NCBI RefSeq assembly: GCF_900104155.1
Contig: NZ_FMYB01000008.1
Span: 62,001 to 126,000, forward strand
Length of the DNA stretch: 64,000 bases
Direction of reading: 5' to 3'
DNA from: Butyrivibrio sp. INlla16
GTDB taxonomy: Bacteria; Bacillota; Clostridia; Lachnospirales; Lachnospiraceae
The position numbers and the translations under genes were made by a program. The notes beneath the pieces were generated by a model that did no database searches, was not told the origin of the DNA, and saw nothing but the letters and a program-made list of their open reading frames with translations. Below are positions 10,370 to 18,556 of this stretch, piece by piece; the first letter of the stretch is position 1, and each line of letters opens with the position of its first letter.

Positions 10370-11260
10370 TTATGCGTGGTCGTGGGAGTAGAGGGTTTGG
10401 TACTCTTTGGGGGACATGCCGTATTCTTTTTTGAAGGCTTTGAAGAAGCTGGAATAATCTCGGAAGCCGAAACGTTCATACGTCTTGCTGATGCTCTCGC
10501 CGTTTGTGATGGCGCTCTGGCACTCGGCAAGGCGTTTTTTGATTATGTACTGGTGGAGTGAGATGCCCAGGGTGTCCTTGAACATATGTGATATATAATA
10601 CTTGCTTACGAAAAACTGCCCCGCGATATCATCGAGGGAGAGAGACTCTTCGAGATTATTTTCAACATAGGAGAGGACATTCTGGAAAAGTGATAACTCA
10701 TCATTTTTGGATCCCGCATGATCTTCTTCATAGATCACGCGGTTTATTGTTATGATGAGATCGCATAGGCACAGATGTCTTGCGGTACTGCTGCCGTAGC
10801 GCTCCGCTGATATCTCCTCAAGAAGTCTTAAAAACCTGTGCTCCACCTGATGATATTCAGAGGGTGACAGGTGGTATATGTACTTGTGAAAAGCTTCCGC
10901 TTTTTGTATGAGATACATGTAATCAACAGATTCTGCCGTAAGGCTCTCACAGCATTTTTTACTGATCCAGAAGACAAATCGTCTGTAATTCTGTGTGGAA
11001 TCATTCATAATGGCATGGTGACTCGTTCCGGGAGGAACAATCATCAGATCGCCGGGAGACATCCTGTGAAGAGTGGATTCGCCCTTTCCGGTGAAAATCT
11101 CCATTGTAATATCACCCTCGATAAAAAGGTAGAACTCATAGTAATCGTGGGTGTGAGGACTGAGGGTTGGGAAATTCCTGTCCGAATAGTAGAATACCTC
11201 GAAATCCGAGGAGAGCATATATTGTCTTGTATTAAAGGATGATCTTAGCTTATTTTTCAT
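10370..11260 (-). CDS. AraC-family transcriptional regulator with N-terminal cupin
   Basis: 296 residues. The N-terminal part has a cupin sensor fold (HTHDYYEFYLFIEGD, PGDLMIVPPGTSHH), typical of sugar-responsive AraC regulators. The C-terminal ~100 residues carry two helix-turn-helix motifs (SLDDIAGQFFVSKYYISHMFK and the closing FRDYSSFFKAFKKEYGMSPKEY). It is convergent with the transporter and divergent from uxuA, sharing the 120-bp region 11261-11380, where an inverted TTGC-N7-GCAA sequence (11283-11297) is a candidate operator. I infer control of uxuAB and perhaps the importer. Confidence 0.88.
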   Translation of the reverse strand: MKNKLRSSFNTRQYMLSSDFEVFYYSDRNFPTLSPHTHDYYEFYLFIEGDITMEIFTGKGESTLHRMSPGDLMIVPPGTSHHAIMNDSTQNYRRFVFWISKKCCESLTAESVDYMYLIQKAEAFHKYIYHLSPSEYHQVEHRFLRLLEEISAERYGSSTARHLCLCDLIITINRVIYEEDHAGSKNDELSLFQNVLSYVENNLEESLSLDDIAGQFFVSKYYISHMFKDTLGISLHQYIIKKRLAECQSAITNGESISKTYERFGFRDYSSFFKAFKKEYGMSPKEYQTLYSHDHA

Positions 11261-11380
11261 GAAAAATATTATATGGCAATTTTTGCAAAGTGCGCAACAA
11301 CTAATTCTATTCTAAATCAAAGGTCAAAAAAGTAAGGTATAGATGTTGTTATTTTGGAAAATTTTGGAGGTAATCTATTT

Positions 11381-12457
11381 ATGGAAATGACACTTCGTTG
11401 GTATGGCACAAATTACGATACGGTTAAGCTCTGGCAGATCAGACAGATCCCCGGAGTTCATGGAGTAATCACTACTCTTTATAATAAACAGGCGGGCGAA
11501 CTCTGGGAGCAGAGTGAGATACAGGCGCTGAAAAAGGATGTTGAAGCAGAGGGACTTAAGATCGCAGGAATCGAGTCAGTAAATGTCTCAGATGCCATCA
11601 AGGCAGCAACCGCGGACAGGGATGAGCACATCGACAACTATATCAAGACTCTTGAGAATCTCGGAAAAGAAGACATTCACATGGTTTGCTACAACTTCAT
11701 GCCTGTTTTTGACTGGACCAGAACCGAGCTTGCAAGAAAGAGAGCAGACGGCTCAACTGTTCTTGCTTATACCCAGGAGGCAGTCGATGCCATTGATCCC
11801 GAGAAGATGTTTGAATCTCTTGCAGGTGATACAAACGGCTCTGTAATGCCGGGCTGGGAGCCTGAGAGAATGGCTCATGTAAAGGAACTCTTTGAGATTT
11901 ATAAGGATGTGGATGAGGATAAGCTCTTTGAAAATATTGTCTATTTCCTTAAGGCTATCATGCCTGTCTGCAACAAGTATGATATCAAGATGGCAATCCA
12001 TCCCGACGATCCTGCGTGGTCTGTCTTCGGACTTCCCAGAATCATCAACAATGAAAAGAACATCTTAAAGCTTATGAAGGCAGTGGATGATGTTCACAAC
12101 GGCGTGACCTTCTGCTCAGGCTCCTACGGTACAAGCCTTGAGAACGACCTTCCGCATATGATAAGAGCTCTCGAGGGCAGAATTCATTTTGCACATGTCC
12201 GTAACCTCAAGTTCATATCACCCACCAACTTCGAGGAGTCTGCACATCTGTCTTCAGACGGAACCTTCGATATGTACGAGATAGTCAAGGCTCTCTACGA
12301 GACCGGTTTCGACGGCCCTATCCGTCCCGACCACGGCAGAATGATCTGGGGCGAGGTTGCAATGCCCGGCTACGGCCTCTACGACAGAGCCCTCGGCGCA
12401 ACCTACATAAACGGCCTCTGGGAAGCAATCGAAAAATCACATCAACGCGGACTGTGA
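11381..12457 (+). CDS. uxuA: D-mannonate dehydratase
   Basis: Dehydrates D-mannonate to 2-keto-3-deoxygluconate in hexuronate (glucuronate) catabolism. The 358-residue protein starts MEMTLRWYG and shows the UxuA-type sequence with metal-binding positions in a TIM barrel (for example MAIHPDDPAW near 215 and a late RPDHGRM). The frame is open to a TTG at 11354, but GGAGG at 11366-11370 sits 10 bp before the ATG at 11381 and the family starts there. Length is normal. uxuB follows after 148 bp that contain a REP-like repeat, so the two are probably co-transcribed. Confidence 0.95.
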   Translation: MEMTLRWYGTNYDTVKLWQIRQIPGVHGVITTLYNKQAGELWEQSEIQALKKDVEAEGLKIAGIESVNVSDAIKAATADRDEHIDNYIKTLENLGKEDIHMVCYNFMPVFDWTRTELARKRADGSTVLAYTQEAVDAIDPEKMFESLAGDTNGSVMPGWEPERMAHVKELFEIYKDVDEDKLFENIVYFLKAIMPVCNKYDIKMAIHPDDPAWSVFGLPRIINNEKNILKLMKAVDDVHNGVTFCSGSYGTSLENDLPHMIRALEGRIHFAHVRNLKFISPTNFEESAHLSSDGTFDMYEIVKALYETGFDGPIRPDHGRMIWGEVAMPGYGLYDRALGATYINGLWEAIEKSHQRGL

Positions 12458-12472
12458 AAAGGTAACTAATAT

Positions 12473-12582
12473 GCCTTCCCCTTGGGGGGAGGATCCAACA
12501 ACAGCCTTCCCCTTGGGGACGTCGGTCCAGCGCGGACCGAAGCGGAGCGTAGACAGGGTGGCGCGAAGCGCCGGATGAGGGG
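12473..12582 (+). repeat. REP-like double-headed repeat before uxuB (copy 1)
   Basis: Two heads with GCCTTCCCCTTGGGG (12473-12491 and from 12504) are joined by a short AT-rich link. The second head continues through a GC-rich insert (GGTCCAGCGCGGACC) into the tail GGTGGCGCGAAGCGCC with GGATGAGG (12557-12580). The same head and tail recur at 34303-34377 and 57272-57315, always in this orientation and always just before a start codon. GGCGCGAAGCGCC is itself a hairpin. Confidence 0.85.
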
Positions 12583-12605
12583 AAAACAAATCAGGAGAAA
12601 AGACC

Positions 12606-14228
12606 ATGAAATTAAATTCATCAAGCATAAAATCAGACACCACCTGGAAGGAGAAAGGTTACATCCTCCCTACCTTCGACAGGGATAAAATGATAGAAGA
12701 AACCAAAGCCACTCCCCAGTGGGTTCACTTTGGAGCAGGTAACATTTTCAGAGCATTCCAGGCAAATCTCGCTCAGAGAATGCTGGAAGAAGGCCACGCT
12801 ACCAAGGGCCTCACCATAGTTGAAGGTTTCGACTACGAAATAATCGAGAAGATGTACAGACCGCACGACAACCTCTCAATACTTGTAACGCTCAAGGCTG
12901 ATGGCAGTGTGGAGAAAACAGTAGTTGAAAGTATCGCTGAATCCTGCATTCTTGATTCGGAAAATGACAAAGAATTCGAGAGACTAAAGGAGATATTCAG
13001 AGCAGACTCTTTGCAGCTCACTACATTTACAATCACTGAGAAGGGTTACTGTCTTACAAATCCCGCCGGGGAGCTCCTTCCGGCTGTGGCAGCAGATTTT
13101 GAGAACGGCCCCGAAAAGCCTGCAAGCTATATCGGAAAAGTGGTTGCGCTTTTATATGAGAGATTTTTATCAGGTAAAAAGCCCATCGCCATGGTAAGTA
13201 CCGACAACTGCTCACACAACGGCGACAAACTCTTCGAAGCTATCAGTGCTTTTGCGGAGAACTGGGTAAAGAATGGCAAGGCTGACAAGGATTTCCTCTC
13301 TTACATAAAGGATGAGAGCAAGGTCTCCTTCCCCTGGTCAATGATTGATAAGATCACACCAAGACCCGACGACTCCGTTAATGAGATTTTGAAAAATGAC
13401 GGAGTAGAAGAACTGGAAGCAGTTGTAACAAGTAAGAACACCTGGGTAGCCCCCTTCGTAAATGCAGAGGAGAGCGAGTACCTTGTAATAGAGGATAAAT
13501 TTCCGAACGGCAGACCCGCGCTTGAAAAGGTCGGCGTTATTTTCACAACAAAAGAGACAGTTGATAAAGTTGAGAGAATGAAGGTCTGCACCTGCCTTAA
13601 TCCGCTTCACACATCCCTTGCAGTATTCGGATGCGTCCTTGGCTATGACAAGATTTCCGAAGAGATGAAGGATGAGGACCTTGTGGCACTTGTTAAGAAG
13701 GTTGGCTATGTCGAGGGACTTCCCGTTGTTACGGATCCCGGAGTTATCAAACCTCAGGAATTTATAGATACAGTAGTTAACGTCAGAATCCCTAATAAGT
13801 TCATGCCGGATACACCGCAGAGAATCGCCTGTGATACATCGCAAAAGCTTCCGATCAGATTCGGTGAGACAATTAAAGCCTATGCGGCTTCGGATACTCT
13901 TGATGTGATGGACCTTAAGTGTATTCCTCTTGTTTTTGCAGGCTGGCTTCGTTACCTTATGGGAGCAACAGACGATGGTAAGACCTTTGAGCCCAGTCCC
14001 GATCCGCTTCTTACAAAGTGTCAGGAGTATGTTAAGGATATTCGTCTCGGTGAGAAACTTTCGGCAGATGAGCTGAAGGCGAAGGTTCTTCCGCTTCTCA
14101 AGGATGAGAAGATATTTGGCGTGGACCTTGAGCAGACAGGTCTTGCAGACAGAGTAACAGACTACTTTGCAGCCATGATTGAAGGCGAAGGCGCAGTGCG
14201 AAAAACGCTTAGAAATGTGACTGTATAA
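12606..14228 (+). CDS. uxuB: D-mannonate oxidoreductase / fructuronate reductase (mannitol dehydrogenase family)
   Basis: NAD-dependent reduction of D-fructuronate to D-mannonate, the step before UxuA. The 540-residue protein has the family N-terminal Rossmann segment (VHFGAGNIFRAFQ near 40) and the catalytic region with DNCSHNGDK near 200 and a later Lys/Asn/His region (CLNPLHTSLA near 335). The start has AGGAG 10 bp upstream. The pairing with uxuA supports the uronate role over mannitol dehydrogenase. Just after its stop, in the same frame, lies a piece of an unrelated hydrogenase-domain gene. Confidence 0.92.
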   Translation: MKLNSSSIKSDTTWKEKGYILPTFDRDKMIEETKATPQWVHFGAGNIFRAFQANLAQRMLEEGHATKGLTIVEGFDYEIIEKMYRPHDNLSILVTLKADGSVEKTVVESIAESCILDSENDKEFERLKEIFRADSLQLTTFTITEKGYCLTNPAGELLPAVAADFENGPEKPASYIGKVVALLYERFLSGKKPIAMVSTDNCSHNGDKLFEAISAFAENWVKNGKADKDFLSYIKDESKVSFPWSMIDKITPRPDDSVNEILKNDGVEELEAVVTSKNTWVAPFVNAEESEYLVIEDKFPNGRPALEKVGVIFTTKETVDKVERMKVCTCLNPLHTSLAVFGCVLGYDKISEEMKDEDLVALVKKVGYVEGLPVVTDPGVIKPQEFIDTVVNVRIPNKFMPDTPQRIACDTSQKLPIRFGETIKAYAASDTLDVMDLKCIPLVFAGWLRYLMGATDDGKTFEPSPDPLLTKCQEYVKDIRLGEKLSADELKAKVLPLLKDEKIFGVDLEQTGLADRVTDYFAAMIEGEGAVRKTLRNVTV

Positions 14229-14420
14229 GCAATTGAAAATTACACACCTGAGCTTTTACCCAAGCTTTTCTCCGTACACAGTCCTCTTATGTGCGGAGCT
14301 GTTTACTGCAGAAAAGTATTGGGTATGAAGGAAAAGCTCGCTTTCATAAGCCCGTGCATTGCTAAGAAAATGGAGATTGATGATCTAAACAATGCAGGGC
14401 TTGTTTCTTCATGTATCTAA
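14229..14420 (+). pseudogene. Relic of an [FeFe]-hydrogenase large-subunit C-terminal domain
   Basis: The 378-bp gap between uxuB and the lipoprotein gene contains a 64-codon stretch without a start codon. It reads (A)IENYTPELLPKLFSVHSPL and then FISPCIAKKMEIDD. YPEL...SP followed by PC.AKK is the signature of the Fe_hyd_lg_C domain, where the Cys binds the H-cluster. A stop ends it at 14418-14420, after which the same frame continues NGVTILTTF, like the family's next segment. No N- or C-terminal remainder is visible, and the rest of the gap (14421-14606) shows only an AT-rich leader. I read it as decayed coding sequence. Confidence 0.7.
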
Positions 14421-14606
14421 AATGGCGTAACAATCTTGACGACATTTTGTGGGACTCGAGGTGATAAGGTGATTTGGTAATGATTCTTACAGGCAAGAAT
14501 GCTTAATTATTGTAGTGTGATATAAATGTGATAATTAAGGAAATATAATAAGCGTGTAAGATGAAAACAACGTAAAACAAACATTTTTTGTGAGGGAGAG
14601 ATAATT

Positions 14607-16277
14607 ATGGAAAAGAAACTTGTAGCAGCAACACTTGGATTGGTATTTGTACTTTCTGCATGCGGACAGACCGGCGGAACAGAGGCAGGAACATCGCAGC
14701 CTGCAGAGACAACAGCGCAGGAAACTGAAGCAGCAGAGACAACAACTGAGGAACCGGAGGAGGCTGAGGCTTCAGAGGAGACAGAAGCAGCCGATGAGGA
14801 GAGTTCTGAAGAAGGCAAGAAGGCTGAGAATTCCGATGTTATAACTGACAACGTGATCACAGCAGATCTTTTCGAAGTAACAATACCTGATGAGTTTTCA
14901 GGGATCTTTGAAGCAGAGGTCAGCGAAGGCAGAGTAGATATTTATCATAAGCAGACCAGAGAGGAAGGCTTCCCCGGACTTATTTTCTCAATCTGGGCAA
15001 GAGAGACACCTTCAGAATATGCCGGCGGACCTTATATGAAGAAGGGCGAGCTGTTTGACAAGGATGGCGCTAGCTACGATGTGGTAAAGGGCGAAGCAAC
15101 AGAGATCCAGTGGGACTACAACAAGGACATGCCCGAGGATTTCGGAAAACTCTATGATGCTGCTGAAGACATTATCAAAAACATCACTGCTACAAACGGC
15201 GGAACCTTCAGTTATGGCGCAGGCATGAAGGGCGAGGATCTTTACGCTTATACATTTAGTGATTTCATTGACGCTTTAAATGAAGGCGCAGATGCCAATA
15301 AGCTCGAGGAGATGGGCTATGCACCTGACTACTATGCAATAATGCAGGCAGAGGGCGAGGACGGCCTTTCAAAAATCGGCTTTGCATACAAGGATGTAAA
15401 TGTGGACGGTATTGATGAACTTTTCATAGGTGATATTGAGAGCGGTGCGATCTACGATGTATTCACAATGGTAGACAAAGAAGCAACTCACGTAGTAAGC
15501 GGCGGAGCAAGAGACAGATACTATGTATACGACAATTCATTTATCTCCAACGAATACTCCGGCGGAGCAGAGGAAAGCGGCGTTACACTTTATGCACTTA
15601 TGAACAATGACACAGATATGGTTTGTCAGTACGGCTATAAGTACGATGGCTACGAGGACGAGGAAAAGCCCTGGTTTGCTACCTATGATATGGAGGAATG
15701 GACTCCTATCTCTGAGGAAGAGTACGATGAAGCTATGAAGAACTACGAGGGCCAGAAGGAATCAGACGTTGAACTAAAGCCTCTTTCAGATATTGCTCCG
15801 GTAGATTTTTCAAAAGTTGATATGTCACAGTATGCAACCTTCACTGAACTCGTTGACAGCCTTAAAGCAGGAATGGGCTACGCAAACGTAACTATCGATG
15901 GTACGGATGCTCTTTTGGTAGCAAGCGGTTGCTACAAGTGGGATGACACAGACGCAGCAATTGATTCATCAATTTTCATATATGATGAGAACGGTGCCGT
16001 TAAGTATCTTGGCAGTGTTACTTCACAGGGAACAGCTAATCCCCTGGCAATGGCTGACGGCAAGCTTATCACAGCAGGTCACCACTTTGTTACCAAGAAC
16101 ACAATCAAGGATGGAAAACTTGCAGTAGCTGAGGAAGCTTCCGAGACCTTCGATACCGACGGAAATGCAACCTATTATGTCGGCGAAGACAAGGTGGATG
16201 ATGACACAGAGCTTCAGCGTATGTTTGATGAAGCAATGAATGCAGAGATCATCAATTTCCAGCCTGTCGCTGAGTGA
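14607..16277 (+). CDS. Acidic lipoprotein with Glu/Thr-rich linker, function unknown
   Basis: 556 residues. A lipobox (VLSACGQ, Cys near 20) is followed by a low-complexity Thr/Glu/Ala linker (about residues 25-80), which should hold the folded part away from the membrane through the cell wall. The body has two apparent parts: one near 85-200 that I cannot assign, and one near 210-380 containing YKDVNVDGIDELFIGD, a Ca-binding-like DxNxDG loop seen in many clostridial secreted proteins. GGGAGAG precedes the ATG. A strong terminator follows, so it is probably a single-gene unit. No substrate can be named. Confidence 0.8.
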   Translation: MEKKLVAATLGLVFVLSACGQTGGTEAGTSQPAETTAQETEAAETTTEEPEEAEASEETEAADEESSEEGKKAENSDVITDNVITADLFEVTIPDEFSGIFEAEVSEGRVDIYHKQTREEGFPGLIFSIWARETPSEYAGGPYMKKGELFDKDGASYDVVKGEATEIQWDYNKDMPEDFGKLYDAAEDIIKNITATNGGTFSYGAGMKGEDLYAYTFSDFIDALNEGADANKLEEMGYAPDYYAIMQAEGEDGLSKIGFAYKDVNVDGIDELFIGDIESGAIYDVFTMVDKEATHVVSGGARDRYYVYDNSFISNEYSGGAEESGVTLYALMNNDTDMVCQYGYKYDGYEDEEKPWFATYDMEEWTPISEEEYDEAMKNYEGQKESDVELKPLSDIAPVDFSKVDMSQYATFTELVDSLKAGMGYANVTIDGTDALLVASGCYKWDDTDAAIDSSIFIYDENGAVKYLGSVTSQGTANPLAMADGKLITAGHHFVTKNTIKDGKLAVAEEASETFDTDGNATYYVGEDKVDDDTELQRMFDEAMNAEIINFQPVAE

Positions 16278-16300
16278 AACTTATTGTAGATAATTCTCTT

Positions 16301-16343
16301 CTCCCCGGAAATCATAAACAGATTCCGGGGAGTTTTTATTTTT
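16301..16343 (+). terminator. Rho-independent terminator after the lipoprotein gene
   Basis: Stem CTCCCCGGAA...TTCCGGGGAG with an AT-rich loop, then TTTTTATTTTT. It closes the unit at 14607 and lies directly before the metG promoter. Confidence 0.9.
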
Positions 16344-16350
16344 GTTTTAG

Positions 16351-16379
16351 TTGACATAACTATATGTTTGTACTAACCT
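16351..16379 (+). promoter_or_regulatory. Candidate sigma-A promoter of the T-box-metG unit
   Basis: A perfect TTGACA at 16351-16356 is followed after 17 bp by a weak TAACCT (16374-16379). It lies between the upstream terminator and the T-box leader, where a metG promoter is needed. Confidence 0.55.
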
Positions 16380-16384
16380 ATAGC

Positions 16385-16670
16385 AAAGCTGTGAAGAGAA
16401 AGAGTAAGTTGTTAGGAGCTTTACAGAGAGTCGGCGTTTGGTGAGAGCCGGTGAGCAAGCAGCAACCGAACATGGTCTTGGAGCCGCGTACCGAGGTTCT
16501 TTTGAACTTAGGCTACGACGGGTGCGCCCGTTACAGTGCCGGACTATCGATGGACCATTTCCCATCCGTAGTTGCTAAGGCTCATATCGTGAGGTGTGAG
16601 TGAATTAGGGTGGTAACACGAAGCGTAAGCTCTCGTCCCTGAAAATAATTCAGAGAGGAGGGCTTTTTTG
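16385..16670 (+). promoter_or_regulatory. T-box leader of metG, probable Met (AUG) specifier
   Basis: The leader has the T-box consensus AGGGTGGTAACACG at 16607-16620, which base-pairs with the uncharged tRNA acceptor end, and a stem I region from about 16420. On the 3' side of stem I, GAACATGGTC places ATG at 16472-16474 as the likely specifier codon, matching metG. A terminator hairpin with AAGC...GCTT ends and a T6 run lies at 16627-16669. Uncharged tRNA-Met should favour the antiterminator and switch metG on. The specifier is read by eye without folding. Confidence 0.92.
16627..16669 (+). terminator. T-box regulated terminator of metG
   Basis: AAGCTCTCGTCCCTGAA pairs with TTCAGAGAGGAGGGCTT, with few mismatches, followed by TTTTTT. 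It is mutually exclusive with the antiterminator containing AGGGTGG. Confidence 0.85.
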
Positions 16671-16728
16671 TACAAAAAATTAAGAAACTGCTGATTGTTA
16701 TCAAACTTAATTCAAAGGAGGAAATGAG

Positions 16729-18357
16729 ATGAATAGAAATATATTGATAGGTGGTGCCTGGCCCTATGCCAATGGCTCATTACACATCGGACATATTGCA
16801 GGACTTCTTCCCGGCGACGTACTAGCAAGATATCACAGAGCATGCAGGGACAGAGTATATTTTGTTTCGGGCAGTGATTGTCACGGAACACCTGTAGCCA
16901 TCAGGGCTAAGTCTGAGGGAAAATCTCCCCGGGAAATCAGTGATCATTATCATGAAGAATTTGTGGACTGCTTTAATCGTCTTGGGTTTAGCTACGACTG
17001 CTATACCAAAACTTCTGACGATGCGCATAAAGAGTTCGTGCAGGAATTCCACAGAAGGCTCTACGACGGAGATTATGTTTATGAAAAGGAGACGCCTCAG
17101 GCCTACTGCGAATGCTGCAATACTTACCTTGCGGACAGATTTGTGACCGGTAGCTGCCCTGTTTGCGGTGAGCCTGCAAGGGGAGATCAGTGTGACGCCT
17201 GCGGAACGGTTCTTGATCCGGAGATTTTAAAAGAGCCTATCTGCGCTGTCTGTAAGAACCCGGTGACATTCCGGGCATCTACTCATTTGTACATTGCTAT
17301 AAGTAAACTGGAAAAACAGCTCCGCGACCTTGTTGATAATGAGGTTAACTGGAGAAAAAATGCCATATCTTTCACAAACCGATACATTGATGAGGAACTT
17401 AGGGACAGAGCACTTACCAGAGACCTTGAATGGGGAATTCCCGTTCCAAAGGAAGGCTATGAGAAAAAGACAATTTATATCTGGGCTGAAAATGTGCTGG
17501 GGTATTTGTCCGCAGCAAAGCAGGTAACTGACCGGGAAGGTGAGAGCTTTGACGAGCTTTTCGGAGAAAATGCAAAGCACTACTATGTCCATGGCAAGGA
17601 CAATATTCCCTTCCACACAATTATTTTACCTGCACTTTTGCTGGCTCACGGCGCGGGATATCGTCTTCCCGATCAGATAGTATCAAGTGAATATCTCACA
17701 TTGGAAGGAAAGAAGATTTCCACAAGCAGAAACTATGCCATATGGGTAAAAAATCTTCTGGATAAGTATGATTCCGATTCTCTTCGCTATTATTTTCTGG
17801 CGAACGGACCCGAGAAAAAGGACTCAGATTTTTCCTGGTCGGAATATGTTAATAATCATAACGGCGAACTTCTAGGGGCCTACGGAAACTTCATAAACAG
17901 AACTCTTACGTTTATCACTAAGTATTTTGACGGGGTGATCCCGGAGGGCACTTCCTCAGGAGACTGGGATGATACGCTGAAACAGCTATACACCTATACA
18001 GGCGAACAGATCGAAAAAGGAAACTTCAAGGATGCCATAGAAGGTGTATTTGAAGTGGTGCGAAAAGCCAACAAATATTTTGACGAACAGGAGCCCTGGA
18101 AAACAATAACAAGTGACGAGGCAGCCTGCAGAAATACTTTGTATCAGTGCGTTCAGATCATTGCGAATCTGGCTGTAGTACTTGCGCCATTCCTGCCATT
18201 TTCATCGGATAAGGTCTGCAGCTGGCTTGGAATAAATACGGACTGGGAGTTCAAAGTGATTCCTTCAGGTTACAGACTTCCTGAGATATCAATCCTGTTC
18301 GAGCGTCTCGACAAAGCTGTTATAGAGGAGGAGAGAGATAAACTTAAGGACTTGTGA
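16729..18357 (+). CDS. metG: Methionyl-tRNA synthetase
   Basis: Class I synthetase that charges tRNA-Met. The 542-residue protein has HIGH as HIGHI near 21, a zinc domain with four CxxC-type pairs (CECC, CPVC, CDAC, CAVC near 125-185), and KISTSR near 330 in place of KMSKS. It ends after the anticodon-binding helical domain without the C-terminal EMAP-like tRNA-binding domain, a known short form. AAAGGAGG precedes the ATG. It is regulated by the T-box leader upstream. The 199 bp after it (18358-18556) show nothing I can identify. Confidence 0.96.
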   Translation: MNRNILIGGAWPYANGSLHIGHIAGLLPGDVLARYHRACRDRVYFVSGSDCHGTPVAIRAKSEGKSPREISDHYHEEFVDCFNRLGFSYDCYTKTSDDAHKEFVQEFHRRLYDGDYVYEKETPQAYCECCNTYLADRFVTGSCPVCGEPARGDQCDACGTVLDPEILKEPICAVCKNPVTFRASTHLYIAISKLEKQLRDLVDNEVNWRKNAISFTNRYIDEELRDRALTRDLEWGIPVPKEGYEKKTIYIWAENVLGYLSAAKQVTDREGESFDELFGENAKHYYVHGKDNIPFHTIILPALLLAHGAGYRLPDQIVSSEYLTLEGKKISTSRNYAIWVKNLLDKYDSDSLRYYFLANGPEKKDSDFSWSEYVNNHNGELLGAYGNFINRTLTFITKYFDGVIPEGTSSGDWDDTLKQLYTYTGEQIEKGNFKDAIEGVFEVVRKANKYFDEQEPWKTITSDEAACRNTLYQCVQIIANLAVVLAPFLPFSSDKVCSWLGINTDWEFKVIPSGYRLPEISILFERLDKAVIEEERDKLKDL

Positions 18358-18556
18358 GTCGGTGGTGATGGATCGCTGGGAGAAGTTACTACTATGAGTT
18401 ACTGTTAGAAGCAGCAAAGGATATAGCAATAAAGAATAGAAAAACATAGTAAAGAGCAGAAAAGAATAATAAGGAGTATAAAGAACAGCCAAGAAAATGA
18501 CGAAAAATTATTAGTAAACGTTAATTAGTTTCAACCAAAAAATAGGGGGATGAAAC

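Noticed and set aside
11354..11380. Earlier TTG start for uxuA
   Set aside because: The TTG is upstream of GGAGG at 11366-11370, which clearly serves ATG 11381.
18358..18556. Small gene between metG and the phosphatase
   Set aside because: No frame with a ribosome site and a plausible protein; AT-rich and repetitive in AAGAATA-like words.
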